Below are positions 31,532 to 41,271 of a stretch of 59,256 nt of DNA, one piece after another. A program made the translations under genes and the position numbers. This DNA is from Chrysophaeum taylorii. Lineage: Eukaryota; Sar; Pelagophyceae; Pelagomonadales; Pelagomonadaceae. The notes under the pieces were generated by a model. That model was not told the DNA's origin and ran no database searches. It saw only the letters and a list, made by a program, of their open reading frames with translations. Each line of letters begins with the position of its first letter. Position 1 is the stretch's first letter. The stretch lies in the NCBI GenBank assembly GCA_029834535.1, contig JAQMWT010000472.1, forward strand, positions 1 through 59,256, written 5' to 3'.

Positions 31532-31790
31532 TAGGGTCGGATAAGAAAACGAGACTAGCCCGCGCCGCAACGACGGGTCCTACAACGCGTGGGCTTTTCC
31601 CTTTTTTTGCGTGAGGGGACGAAAGGATGCCGGCTTCACTATGGGGACTAGTTCCATCGCGACGATCTCGCGGCGTGGCGGCACATACTGCTTGAGTACA
31701 AATGAACATAGCTCAGCGATCCGTTGAGTATGTCTTAGTACAAACTGAAACATAGTTAACGGCTCGTACGAGCTTTCTTATCCGACCCTG
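31532..31790. mobile_element. MITE-like element with 17-bp terminal inverted repeats
   Basis: 259 bp. The left end TAGGGTCGGATAAGAAA pairs with the right end (reverse complement CAGGGTCGGATAAGAAA), one mismatch at the first base. It is flanked by a perfect 7-bp TCAACAG duplication. No coding capacity. The superfamily is unclear; ends with AGGG recall hAT, but 8 bp would be usual there. Confidence 0.75.
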
Positions 31791-31797
31791 TCAACAG
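31791..31797. repeat. Target site duplication of MITE, right
   Basis: TCAACAG, identical to 31525-31531. Confidence 0.7.
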
Positions 31798-31824
31798 CCC
31801 CAGCGTTAGTCCTTAATTGGGGTG

Positions 31825-31931
31825 CGATCCAAAAAACTTGAATCGAAAATAAGGGGCCCGATCTAAGAATAGTGGCCGGCTTGTGTTAGCCCTCTACTAT
31901 TTTCTATTCGGTCCCTTATTTTTGGATCGAT
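31825..31931. repeat. Imperfect inverted repeat (foldback)
   Basis: The left arm starts GATCCAAAAA and contains AATAAGGGGCCCGATCTAAG. The right arm, reverse complemented, starts GATCCAAAAATAAGGGACCG. The left arm has an extra segment of about 12 bp. It could be a small foldback element; no target duplication was found. Confidence 0.5.
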
Positions 31932-32646
31932 GCGGGCGAAGGTGTACGACGGGTGCGAACCGGTCGACGACAACGACGACGGCGCCGAAGAAGATGGCAT
32001 CGATGAGGTCGGCACAGAGCACTCAGAAGACGCTCGGTAAGCTGAAAGGCGTCGCATCGCCGCTCTAGAGCGCTTTCGGAGCTGCGATTGAAGTTCATTT
32101 CCGCTGTTCGTGTGCCGTGGGCGTTGAGCGCCGCTTGTCGCGCCCGTACCGCAGCTGCACGCTCGAGCCGCCGTTCCGTGTCGCTGTTCGCGCCGCTCCA
32201 GTCCTCGATCCGTAGCAGATGACCCGTCGCGCCCGGCGCTGCGCCGCTCCTGCGATACCTGCGCGGGCGTTGCTCGCCGCCCCTCGCGCCACAGGCGCAG
32301 CTCGCGCCCCCGTACCGCAGGCGCAGCTCGCCCCCCGCGCCGGAGGCGGCACTCGCGCCGGGCGTCGTTCGCGTGCTCAAAGGTGGCTGTCGCTCGCGTG
32401 CTTCGCGCGCGGTTGTTGTTGGCGACACCGCGATCCGCTCCTACTGGCACGACGAGACGCTCGACGCCCGCGGCGTAACGGTGCAAATCGTCCTCTTCGA
32501 CACGATGATCGCGTCGGGCTTCACCGAGGATACCTCGCGCGCTTCGGTCACGCCGGCCAGCAGATGCAGCTCCCGTGCGCACGATCTGCAACTCGCGCTC
32601 GAGCAGTGGGAGTGGCTGTGGCTGAGCACGACGCGCAGCGCCTCGA
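31932..32646. other. GC-rich target region of element B, coding status unclear
   Basis: Both strands are open for long stretches, as expected in very GC-rich DNA. On the plus strand a frame covering 32373-32651 continues in phase into 41272-41643 if element B and one target copy are removed. The minus strand is also open across the same join. No domain is recognised on either strand. Confidence 0.3.
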
Positions 32647-32651
32647 CCGCG
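32647..32651. repeat. Target site duplication of element B, left
   Basis: CCGCG, matching 41267-41271 on the other side of the element. Confidence 0.8.
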
Positions 32652-32973
32652 TGTGGCGGCACAGAAAAACCTTCCCGACCCCCGGGTGACAAAGGGGGTA
32701 CTCACCGACTCGTCCTAGACCTCACTTAACGAGGAAAACACGGACTCGGGGTCGGGTATGCTCGCCACACACCTTGCTCACGCTCACCAAGCCTCTCAAC
32801 AAGATGGAGAGATGGTATATGATAGCAAGGAAAATACAAGAATACAGCAAGAATGCTTCTCACAAAAGAGAGGTATGATGTCACTAAGAAGATCGGGAAA
32901 GGTGTCCCGTTGAACGGGTATCAAGCCTGGAGAGAGGGGGGGTAAGCCTTAGCGGTCAGGAGTTGCCGCCACA
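32652..32973 (-). repeat. 3' LTR of element B
   Basis: 322 bp, plus-strand ends TGTGGCGGCA and TGCCGCCACA, a perfect 10-bp inverted repeat. It is 25 bp shorter than the 5' LTR because of a shorter A run, no CCTCAAAG repeat and a missing segment near 32865. Confidence 0.92.
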
Positions 32974-32989
32974 GGACTCCCCTGGTGAG

Positions 32990-33430
32990 AACACGAGCTG
33001 CCCTCAGCGAGTCCGGCGAGAAGCACGAGCCTTGGCTGAATGAGTATCTCGATAACGAATCTTCTTGTAGGCACGTTCAACGACAGGTTCAGGAACGCGC
33101 CCACCACATTAGACATATGAGGCCACCAACAACGTTCAAGTATCGACTGAACTGTACTTTGACGACCCATATGACCACCATTGAGAGGTGTGTCATGGTA
33201 CAATCGGATGATGCGCGTCCGTGAAGTTCGGGGTGCGACTATCATCGGGTGCAAGTCGGGTGCGGCACGGTAGAGTCCTTTCGATAGCGAGTGTACCGAC
33301 GATGGCGATGCGATAACGAATGTCCTCGCAAGTAGCATCAGTGATCTGCTCTTTGGCTATCGGGAATCTTGTCGATGTACTCTTGGTAATCATCGGCATC
33401 ACGGAAAATACTAGGCTGGGTCTGCGTTGC
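32990..33430 (-). pseudogene. Element B integrase remnant
   Basis: Only the region up to the HHCC finger survives: IIRLYHDTPLNGGHMGRQS and WWPHMSN are clear. From about 33090 the homology with element A stops and the polypurine tract follows within 120 bp, so the DDE core and C-terminal module are absent. A frame change near 33300 and lost sequence before it also break the link to RNase H. Confidence 0.85.
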
Positions 33431-35297
33431 TTCTGACGTTGCGAGACGTGACGCATGGATCATCGACTCCTTCATCATCAACAGAACGAGGAAGTTCTTG
33501 GCACACTAGATACGCGTGGTTCAAGGGTTCACCAAACTCGTCCGTCTCGATCACATGATCTATAGGATTGCGAGAGAGACAGTCAGGGATACTCATTCCC
33601 GGCGACTTCCCTGACTTGTAACCCAATTCAGGATCAAAATTGGCGAGCCGCATCGCCCATCGAGCCAACTGCCCAGACGAGTGCTTCGCCTTTCGTAAAA
33701 ACGTCAAGTTGCGATGATCTGTTTCAAGGATCGTCTTGTGACCTTCAATATAAGAGCGGAAATGCTCAAGAGAAAGAATAACTGCCAGGAGCTCTAGCCG
33801 GCGAGGCTCATAGTTCCGCATCTCTTTCGGCACAGCTCGGCTCCAATACTCAATTACTCGTTCCTCTCGTGTCACCTTGCCGGTTTCGTCCTTGATTTCC
33901 ACGAGCTGAAAAAGATACGCACCCAGACCATCCTTGGAAGCACCCGAGCGGATCTGAAAAGGAAGATCGTAGTCAGGATGATAAACTCCACGAGAATCCA
34001 CCAAAGCTTCGATGATCGTGTCCCATGCCTTTTGGCACTCAGGCGTCCACTCAAACTTAACGCCTTCAAGACACAATCGCCTAAGCGGCTCCACAATCTT
34101 CGAATAATTCTTCACATATCGGCGGCAATAGTTGCTCATACCAATGAAAGATCGAATCTGGGTCTTCGGGGACGTATTGGGCAACGTACCGGGAATCGGC
34201 ATCTGCTGCAACGCTTCTAACGTCTTGGGATTCGGCTTCAAGCCTTCCGGAGTCGAAATATGTCCCGAAAACTCGATTTCATCCTTGAGGAGTTGGAACT
34301 TCGAAGCTCGTCCACTATATCCTCGCTGTGCTAAATGGCACAACACTTCGATCAAAACTTGTAAATGTCGATGGAGTTCATCCGATCCCATCATAATATC
34401 GTCGACAAACGCGACCAAGTCCTTATAGATCCATGTGGACAAATCGCTAGCCATTTGCTTACAAAAGAGAGCTCCCGCTGTTTTTACTCCTAGAGGCAAG
34501 CGCAAGAAACTATGGGCTCCAAGTGGACTAACCATGGTAACAGCGTCTTGAGCAGCGGCGTCCAAACGTAAGTTATGATAACCCCATCGAATATCAATGC
34601 ACGTCCGCCAACGGCGCATGGCAAGAAAAGCCAAAGCATCATCTTGACGAATATTCGGCCAACTGTCATTGACTAGCTGATCATTGAGCTGACGCAAGTC
34701 AACGGCAGCACGAAAAGCATTCGACGTCCCGGCCTCGGCTCCCTTCTTAGGCAGCATCAGTACAGGAAATCCCCACGGAGAGTTCGCCGGTCGGATGACT
34801 CCATCGCGACACCACTCAGTGATCTGCTTTCTGAGACACTCGAGCTTTGTTGGCGTCAACCTATAAGGCGTCATCTTGATCGGTCGTGGGTTTGCGTCTT
34901 TAATGCGTAGAGAAACCGGTGGCGAGTCCACGGGTCTCATAATCGGATCAAAGAAGGCCCACGCGTATTGCACGCAATGGCTCAACATCATCTTCGCATC
35001 ATCATCCAGATGCGGGTTGTCGGGAATTCCTAGATCTCGAACAACCTTCTCAACTTCTTCCTTCGTCGGAATTACGACTTTCATCGCATCATTGTCCTTG
35101 ACGTGCTCGGGAATCTGCGGTAACGGTACACCGCCCGCATCGCGCGGTGCATCCTTCCATGGCACATCGAACTTTTCTTCGTATTTGAACCTCACCTCAG
35201 GGTGGCTCTTATTGATCTTTTCACCTTTGACGCGCACATTCGGCTCGCTCCTTACTTTCGGCTCCTGTTCAGGTTCAGGATCCGGCGGAACGTCCAC
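33411..35297 (-). CDS. Element B reverse transcriptase and RNase H
   Basis: 628 codons beginning in the -1 frame relative to the methyltransferase, as in element A. It holds the FDVPWKDAP linker, RT blocks SPWGFPVLMLPKKGAE and CIDIRWGYHNL, the active site AFVDDIMMG, and RNase H with RSGASKDGLGAY, RRLELLAV and LETDHRNL. The catalytic Asp of the first RNase H block is changed to Gly (GAS for DAS), so RNase H is probably dead. The frame ends soon after the RNase H because of the deletion in integrase. Confidence 0.9.
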   Translation of the reverse strand: MDVPPDPEPEQEPKVRSEPNVRVKGEKINKSHPEVRFKYEEKFDVPWKDAPRDAGGVPLPQIPEHVKDNDAMKVVIPTKEEVEKVVRDLGIPDNPHLDDDAKMMLSHCVQYAWAFFDPIMRPVDSPPVSLRIKDANPRPIKMTPYRLTPTKLECLRKQITEWCRDGVIRPANSPWGFPVLMLPKKGAEAGTSNAFRAAVDLRQLNDQLVNDSWPNIRQDDALAFLAMRRWRTCIDIRWGYHNLRLDAAAQDAVTMVSPLGAHSFLRLPLGVKTAGALFCKQMASDLSTWIYKDLVAFVDDIMMGSDELHRHLQVLIEVLCHLAQRGYSGRASKFQLLKDEIEFSGHISTPEGLKPNPKTLEALQQMPIPGTLPNTSPKTQIRSFIGMSNYCRRYVKNYSKIVEPLRRLCLEGVKFEWTPECQKAWDTIIEALVDSRGVYHPDYDLPFQIRSGASKDGLGAYLFQLVEIKDETGKVTREERVIEYWSRAVPKEMRNYEPRRLELLAVILSLEHFRSYIEGHKTILETDHRNLTFLRKAKHSSGQLARWAMRLANFDPELGYKSGKSPGMSIPDCLSRNPIDHVIETDEFGEPLNHAYLVCQELPRSVDDEGVDDPCVTSRNVRSNADPA

Positions 35298-36480
35298 TTT
35301 TGATTGTCGGGGGGGGGGGCAGCAGAAAAAGCATGAGCCGTCCCCGGCGCATCAGTTGGAAGCGGAAGCATAGGAACTTCTGGCGTTTCCCATTTAGTGG
35401 GATCCTGGAGATCATCCTTGGATACCCACTTAACGACACGAGTACGCGTATTTAACAGCGGAATCTTTACGTGGCGAAAGGCGGTGTCGGAGATTCGTAA
35501 ATACTGCTCAAAGGATCGATCTGTCGGGCTCAACGCGGTCGGCAGGACTTCACCACTTTGGCGGAAACCTCTGGTCACGGAGTTGTGCAGATCGACTGCT
35601 AAAATCGCAAGAGTATCTGGAGGGACGACAGATGCTAAATGTTTGAACGAATCTGTCTTAGACAAGCTAGCCCAATCATGATCCACCGGCATCGTGAGCA
35701 ACTCGGCCGTCATCTTGAGAGTCAAAGGCTGAGTGTCCGAGCGATGCGGTCCCAAACGAAGATGAACCCGCGTAACGGTGTAAGCCGTATCTGTTGCTTC
35801 TCGGGACGAGCCAAGATTATTCAGCTGGAGAAGGTGGCGTTCATGAGCATAACCTAAAGCTGCAGCAAATTTTGTTGCATGTTCACACATGTCTTCGGAG
35901 CCTCTTGCAAGTGCAGTGGGTGACTGGAAACCAACAATCGCACGCGAGAGCTCATCAGAGTAGGTGTGATATCATGAAAATTGACGACGTACACGTAAGG
36001 GTGTAAGCGCGCTATATACGAAATAATGGACGCCTCCTGTTCAATCAGCCACATCATGAAGCCAGCCATCTTGCACAACTTCATCGTCCAGTTAGTGGCC
36101 GTAACACCCTTGCCAACATCTCTGGATGTCAAGTTGCAGAGTGCGGAATGAACGCAGGGCGGAGACGCTATACACATCGACGATGACCATTCCGCTTCAG
36201 GCAAATAAGCCTTGATCAACCGGAGGGTCGAGTCATATCGTCCACAGAGCGTGTGCTGGACCACAGGTATCTTCGGAAAATTCTTCTGATGAACCTTGTT
36301 GGCAGCTGTTGAAGAGTCAAGAGCAAGGACGACTCGAAACGACGTCCCGCACAACTCGTTCGCTCGTTGCAGTCCTAAAGTACTTCCTCCGGCGCCGCTG
36401 AAGAGCATCACAACCTTGCGATACGTGATCGGCACCCAGTGGACCTTTTCAAACCTTCGGCGAATCTCGCCTTCTGTAAC
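35252..36480 (-). pseudogene. Element B C5-cytosine methyltransferase, one frameshift
   Basis: Motif I LFSGAGGSTLG, motif IV ASPPCVHSALC, motif VI variant LIEQEAS and motif VIII SSRVRLLVS lie in one frame (to about 35870). A one-base deletion near 35870, where A has MQQEFAAALG, moves the rest (AYTVTR, ELLTMP, SVVPPD motif X) into the next frame. The domain is preceded by an in-frame TAA at 36481-36483, where A has Glu. The end overlaps the RT frame at a run of nine to ten C residues on the coding strand. Confidence 0.88.
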
Positions 36481-39400
36481 TTATCGGCATTTCTTTTCCT
36501 CCTCGTCAGTTCGTCGGTCGAAATCGTCGTTACCGAGCGATTCTTGACGAGAATTCTTCTTCTTATCGGCAGAAGGAGACGCCTTCTGCACCGAGCTCAA
36601 AAGCATCGGTTCGGGAGCCGCATCGCCTTGAGTAAGATGGCTTGCGACCGAAACAGTGAATGATAGGTTAGCCTTGTTAGATTCGGCTTCACCATCCTTC
36701 GTTAAATCGTCGACCGTCTCAGCATTCAGCTCGTCATCAAAACGAACAATATCGCCCAAAGCAAGGACTTCACCTTGAGTAATCACGGTCGGCACATCCT
36801 GGGTAGAGGATATCGCCACTCGAGCTGCGAACTTATCATGATCCTCAGGAGAAGAGCACACTCCATCGACTACCCCGAGTTGCTCGTACCCAGAGGACGT
36901 AGCAACGAAAACTTGCCCAGTTTCCACGGGCTCTGAAAGAGCGACTGGCACGCAGTAGGTGCGCCCAGGCTCGACCTTCATCGTGCGCGCAGCATAGGCT
37001 ATCACTTCATAGGCATCGCTGTTCGAACTTCGAGAAGGCGTAACTGGAGGAACTCCCCAAGTCGTCGAAGCTCCCGCTCGTTTCGGCGGTGGACGCTGGA
37101 GGTCTTCAATCTTGCACGAGCGAGCGTAGATTCGGTTCGCCACTGTGCTCAGGCTTTGTTGCATCGCATGGTGCTGTTGCCCAAAAACCTGAACTACCAC
37201 GGGATTGCTCTCGTCAGAAGTTGTTCTGAACGTCAAAATCGGAGAATCTACTCGTCGATCCTGCACCTTTAACTTCTTGCGCCCGTAAGCGACTTGTGTG
37301 CGTATAAACGCAATGCGATTCCGCGGGTAATCCACTATGGCTCCAAACACCCGAATATCGCGCGCTCCCAGCAAAAATAGATGATTAGTATCGGCCACAA
37401 TAGCAACAACTGGAACGGCAACGTCGTCCGCAAGCGCAATCCGCAATGCAACCCATTGGTGGATAGTCGTTTTGTTCAATCCTGACCCATACAAAGTGCG
37501 CTCGACTGGAAGATCGCCCCGGTCAAGGATGATGCTATCCTTTTCCAGTTTTTCGACCATCCCACGACAAATATAAGAGACATCAGCCATTCCATCCACG
37601 CCTAAAGTCGTTGCAAACTTCGGCCAGTCTCGTCGTCTATAAATATGACCCACTATAAACGTAAGGGTACCAGGGTCCAGGCAACCGATGGTGATGAGGT
37701 CTTGCTCGATCTTTTCCCCATCGCTCGGCGACAGTGCAGTGTGATGACATCGTATCTCCGGTTTCGCATCGCCCGGAATCTGCATCGTCACCGCTGCTAT
37801 ATCTGGCGTACTACATCTCGCCGCTGAATCTATATTGGCGCTCGCCGCTTCGGCTGCTTCCTCATTCCCCAGTTTCGGTGACAACAAATTCTGACACTTC
37901 TCAATCGGAGGCACATATATCTCCTCCTTTATCCCTTCTGGCAATCGTCGTTTCTCGTCCATCAAATCGGACATTCCCGTCAACTTCTCCTCCATCGGCG
38001 CCACTGTGGTCTGTTCTGCTGCAACCAAAACTGTATCGGCTAAAACACCGGCTAAAACGGTCTCGGGGGGCCCCGTAGGAAAAGAAGACGTCGTCCCCGA
38101 CGTCAACTCAAAAGGTCTAACGTCATCATCGTGAACTGCCCTGCAAGACGTGCACATTGACGAATGGGGGGACACTGGAACCTGCGGCATGGTTTCGTCA
38201 GCCTCCGAATCTGAGTCTTCCCAATAGTGCGGAGAATCCCAATTAGCATCTGACATTGTTTCCACATACGATGGAGAAGGCCACCGAACGATCCGAGCGT
38301 TGGTGGTATGTTGCTCCTGTTGCAAACGAGGGCTGCTCGTCACAGCGACATCGGCAACATCATCGGAGACTCGGGCAGGGCGCGCCGTCGGGTAAAAGAC
38401 AACCCCCGACATTGGCGGCGCGTCGCATAAAGATTGGAACGCGAAAGATGCGCTCGAATGTCCCGAACTATCCTGATATCTGCCTCCGTCATACTCGTCA
38501 TGATGTCGATGACGTCGGCGCCGGCGCGAATTGCGACTAGAGCTCCGGTGACGGCAAGGACTCGGGCTGTCTTGAGCAGTATGGGCTTTTCGATTAGGGC
38601 TCTGGCTTCGATGTCGGCGTGACGATCGTCTAGAAGGTGATCGTCCGTCTCGCTGTCGTGTAGAAAACGACGTAGTATCCTTGATGCTTCTGACCTCGCT
38701 CACCATGGTCGCCATTGTGGTTCCAAGATCGGTGAGGGCCGTTTGAATTTCATTAGAAGGCTCCGATCCGTGCGTGGCGTTCGCATTAGATGCATCATCA
38801 CGCTTTGCCCAATCGGACCGCGATATGGGCTGCGTCTTCTGCTTACGAATTCGCTTCCACATGGCACAGTAGTAACGATCCGGATCGCGGTTGCAAACTA
38901 CGCGATTTCCGTGTTCATCTTCATCATGGGTGGTCCAGAAGAACCCACAGTGCGGGCACGTTCTCTTGCCCCACAAAAAAGGATCTCGTAAAATCAGCGG
39001 ATCCGTATTCCCAGACGGTTTATCCGCATCTTGCTTGGCTTGTTGATCGGAGGCCATAGCTCGAACTCCGCGCCCTCGCGGCGGTTTATTCGATTTCGGA
39101 TTAGGTGGGCCTTGGTCCTTCTCCTCCTCCATCAACTTTCGTAAGTCGTTCTCGAGCCGCGTAATAAGCGCTACCATCGACTTTAAAGTCACGTAACTAT
39201 CAGGATGTCCGCTCCTCATAGTCCGCACACGGGTCCTCAACTCCTTGGACGTCAATCCACTGACAAGCTGGTCGAGGATATCGACATCATCCATCGTTCG
39301 GCAGGACACGGAACAAAACTCCAAGGCTTCAGATTGGAATTTGGTACAATAGGTTTGGACGTGCCGCTCCCCAGACTTCTTCGGAACTGAAACCTGGGTG

Positions 39401-39948
39401 ACCTTCCGCAGCTTGTCAAACAGCTCCTGCTGCGTGCGCGGAGGTCGGCAAGTCGATCTAAAATAATCCAAAATCTTGTCGCAATAAGTCTTGTTAAGAC
39501 GACGGATACGACGAACCGAGACTCCATGCTCTTCATCGTCAGTATCTAGTTTCAAGTAAAACGACGGACCGTGTGGTAGCTCATCGCAGAGCTCCTCGTA
39601 TTTCTGCAAGTGCTCCTCAAAAATTGGTGCAACGGTGTCCCGTAGATGCACAGGTAGTAAGTAACGTAATTTCTCGACCGAGTAATGGTCATCTGCTAAA
39701 GTATGCATCATCGCCGCCGAATCCAAATTGAATTGCCGTTGGTCTCGGCCGTCGATGACGAGTTTGAAGTTATCAGGCTTCAAACTGGAAGTGGGTCCAT
39801 GGGATCGGCTCAAGTTGCCCTTTTCGACGGCGTTGGCAACCAACCGTCTGCGATATTCCCCGCGATAATTCCCGTAAAATTTTCGTACTTTCATTCTCAA
39901 TGTCCGCCCTACCCTCATTCTCCGTATCGACTCGGGGCGGAGGTTCAT
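36481..39948 (-). CDS. Element B Gag-protease polyprotein
   Basis: 1155 codons. Residues about 40-290 are a Gag capsid-like region (LPVHLRDTVAPIFEEHLQKY, then LVSGLTSKELRTRVRTM). A zinc-binding segment starts CPHCGFFWTTHDEDEHGN near residue 329. Arg/Ser-rich and acidic linkers follow. The retropepsin-like domain has DGMAD near residue 785 and LLGARDIRVFGA. The same frame continues, after a TAA at 36481-36483, into the methyltransferase. The N-terminus overlaps the upstream coiled-coil frame; a one-base lesion probably separates them. Confidence 0.9.
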   Translation of the reverse strand: MNLRPESIRRMRVGRTLRMKVRKFYGNYRGEYRRRLVANAVEKGNLSRSHGPTSSLKPDNFKLVIDGRDQRQFNLDSAAMMHTLADDHYSVEKLRYLLPVHLRDTVAPIFEEHLQKYEELCDELPHGPSFYLKLDTDDEEHGVSVRRIRRLNKTYCDKILDYFRSTCRPPRTQQELFDKLRKVTQVSVPKKSGERHVQTYCTKFQSEALEFCSVSCRTMDDVDILDQLVSGLTSKELRTRVRTMRSGHPDSYVTLKSMVALITRLENDLRKLMEEEKDQGPPNPKSNKPPRGRGVRAMASDQQAKQDADKPSGNTDPLILRDPFLWGKRTCPHCGFFWTTHDEDEHGNRVVCNRDPDRYYCAMWKRIRKQKTQPISRSDWAKRDDASNANATHGSEPSNEIQTALTDLGTTMATMVSEVRSIKDTTSFSTRQRDGRSPSRRSSRRHRSQSPNRKAHTAQDSPSPCRHRSSSRNSRRRRRHRHHDEYDGGRYQDSSGHSSASFAFQSLCDAPPMSGVVFYPTARPARVSDDVADVAVTSSPRLQQEQHTTNARIVRWPSPSYVETMSDANWDSPHYWEDSDSEADETMPQVPVSPHSSMCTSCRAVHDDDVRPFELTSGTTSSFPTGPPETVLAGVLADTVLVAAEQTTVAPMEEKLTGMSDLMDEKRRLPEGIKEEIYVPPIEKCQNLLSPKLGNEEAAEAASANIDSAARCSTPDIAAVTMQIPGDAKPEIRCHHTALSPSDGEKIEQDLITIGCLDPGTLTFIVGHIYRRRDWPKFATTLGVDGMADVSYICRGMVEKLEKDSIILDRGDLPVERTLYGSGLNKTTIHQWVALRIALADDVAVPVVAIVADTNHLFLLGARDIRVFGAIVDYPRNRIAFIRTQVAYGRKKLKVQDRRVDSPILTFRTTSDESNPVVVQVFGQQHHAMQQSLSTVANRIYARSCKIEDLQRPPPKRAGASTTWGVPPVTPSRSSNSDAYEVIAYAARTMKVEPGRTYCVPVALSEPVETGQVFVATSSGYEQLGVVDGVCSSPEDHDKFAARVAISSTQDVPTVITQGEVLALGDIVRFDDELNAETVDDLTKDGEAESNKANLSFTVSVASHLTQGDAAPEPMLLSSVQKASPSADKKKNSRQESLGNDDFDRRTDEEEKKCR

Positions 39949-40471
39949 TCCCCGTTTCAGTGTTCCTATCCGGTTCAGGCGGCCTCACGGGCGTTTCCGG
40001 TTCGGGTCGACTCACGGGTCGTTCGCGGCTACTCTCCCGACGCGTACGTTCGGCTAACAATTTATCTCGTTCACGACGAAATCGTTCAACCTCTTCGCGT
40101 AGGGTCTTCGAGGTTTCAATCTCCTGCTGTAATGCATCATTGAGCATATCAACTTCTCGTCGAGCCGCTTCCTCTTTCGCTTCAGCTCTTTCACGAGCAA
40201 AAAGCTCAGCTAATCGTTCATTTTCGAGACGTCTCCGCTCGAGGTCTTCACGAAGTCGACTTCGGGCTGCAGATCCGCGCTCAATAGTAGCACGCTCGCC
40301 ACGATCCGGAGTCGTTGGACTCATGGCGGCATCCGGAAGCACATCAGGGGGCACGTCAGCAACGTCGACTGCCTTGGCCTCTCTTAATTCACCTTCCTCG
40401 CGGCCTATCTCAGGGGCGGCGGGAAGAACTGGAGGAGATTCTTCCTCACGCACGTCTGCGTTTATCTCCAT
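39773..40471 (-). CDS. Element B Gag N-terminal coiled-coil region
   Basis: 232 codons from ATG at 40471. Residues about 75-150 are a long Arg/Glu coiled coil (RRRLENERLAELFARERAEA), followed by a Pro/Glu-rich part. It overlaps the capsid frame by about 175 bp in another frame. Element D keeps coiled coil and capsid in one frame (apart from stops), so the split here is probably a lesion. Likely role: Gag multimerisation. Confidence 0.78.
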   Translation of the reverse strand: MEINADVREEESPPVLPAAPEIGREEGELREAKAVDVADVPPDVLPDAAMSPTTPDRGERATIERGSAARSRLREDLERRRLENERLAELFARERAEAKEEAARREVDMLNDALQQEIETSKTLREEVERFRRERDKLLAERTRRESSRERPVSRPEPETPVRPPEPDRNTETGNEPPPRVDTENEGRADIENESTKILRELSRGISQTVGCQRRRKGQLEPIPWTHFQFEA

Positions 40472-40899
40472 ACCGTATCAAATATCAAATATCGATCAAG
40501 AATCTCGAAACACGTCCGGATCCGATCACTCGAAGTAATTCACGTTGATTCCACAACGCTATCTGTCGCTGTAAAAACAGCACTCACGGAATTCCAATCC
40601 GCTGGCAATTCGGAAATGCCCGTGGGTAGCGATCCCACTCGCTAAACAGCTTCCACCGTTCAGCTATACCAAAAATTGGCAAAATCAATTCCCGGGAGAA
40701 TGCGCTTACGATTTCCAACTCGCACGCGTGTTCGTCGTCACTCGGATCGTACGAACACAAACAACGTTCGCGTATATTCTCAACGCAAACCGGTCCAATG
40801 GAACTCCGTGTGCTTGATCAGGGCGCACGTACAAATCCGGACCTCGTAATACAACACGTACGGCAGCACTCGCTCGTCGGCGACCGATGTAGTCGCACG
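40472..40899 (-). other. Element B 5' leader
   Basis: Between the primer site and the Gag ATG. Parts match the leader of element A. No gene seen. Confidence 0.6.
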
Positions 40900-40917
40900 A
40901 TCTCGTGTACTCCACCA
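40900..40917 (-). other. Primer-binding site of element B
   Basis: On the minus strand TGGTGGAGTACACGAGAT, two bases after the LTR, as in element A. Confidence 0.6.
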
Positions 40918-40919
40918 CG

Positions 40920-41266
40920 TATGGCGGCACAGAAAAAAAAAAAACTTCCCGACCCCCGGGTGACAAAGCCTCAAAGGGGGTACTCACCGACTCGTCCTAG
41001 ACCTCACTGAACGAGGAAAACACGGACGCGGGGTCGGATGAGCTCGCCACACACCTTGCTCACGCTCACCAAGCCTCTCAACAAGATTGAGAGATGGTAT
41101 ATGATAGCAAGGAAAGTACAAGAATACAGCAAGAATGCTTCTCGCAAAACTTGCCAAAAGAGAGGTATGATGTCACTAAGAAAATCGGGAAAGGTGTCCC
41201 GTTGAACGGGTATCAAGCCTCTCGAGAGGGGGGGGTAAGCCTTAGCGGTCAGGAGTTGCCGCCACA
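40920..41266 (-). repeat. 5' LTR of element B
   Basis: 347 bp, plus-strand ends TATGGCGGCA (first TG changed to TA) and TGCCGCCACA. It contains an A12 run, a CCTCAAAG repeat and the short palindrome CCCGTTGAACGGG near 41198-41210. Confidence 0.92.
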
Positions 41267-41271
41267 CCGCG
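41267..41271. repeat. Target site duplication of element B, right
   Basis: CCGCG, identical to 32647-32651. Confidence 0.8.

Larger units (their letters stand above)
32652..41266 (-). mobile_element. Element B: family-1 LTR retrotransposon with C5-MTase, integrase core deleted
   Basis: 8615 bp between LTRs at 32652-32973 (3') and 40920-41266 (5'), with a 5-bp CCGCG target duplication. On the minus strand it carries Gag, protease, C5-methyltransferase, RT and RNase H. Only the zinc finger of the integrase remains before the polypurine tract. It is the only copy here with both ends and flanks visible and a clean duplication, so it fixes the family boundaries. Confidence 0.95.
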
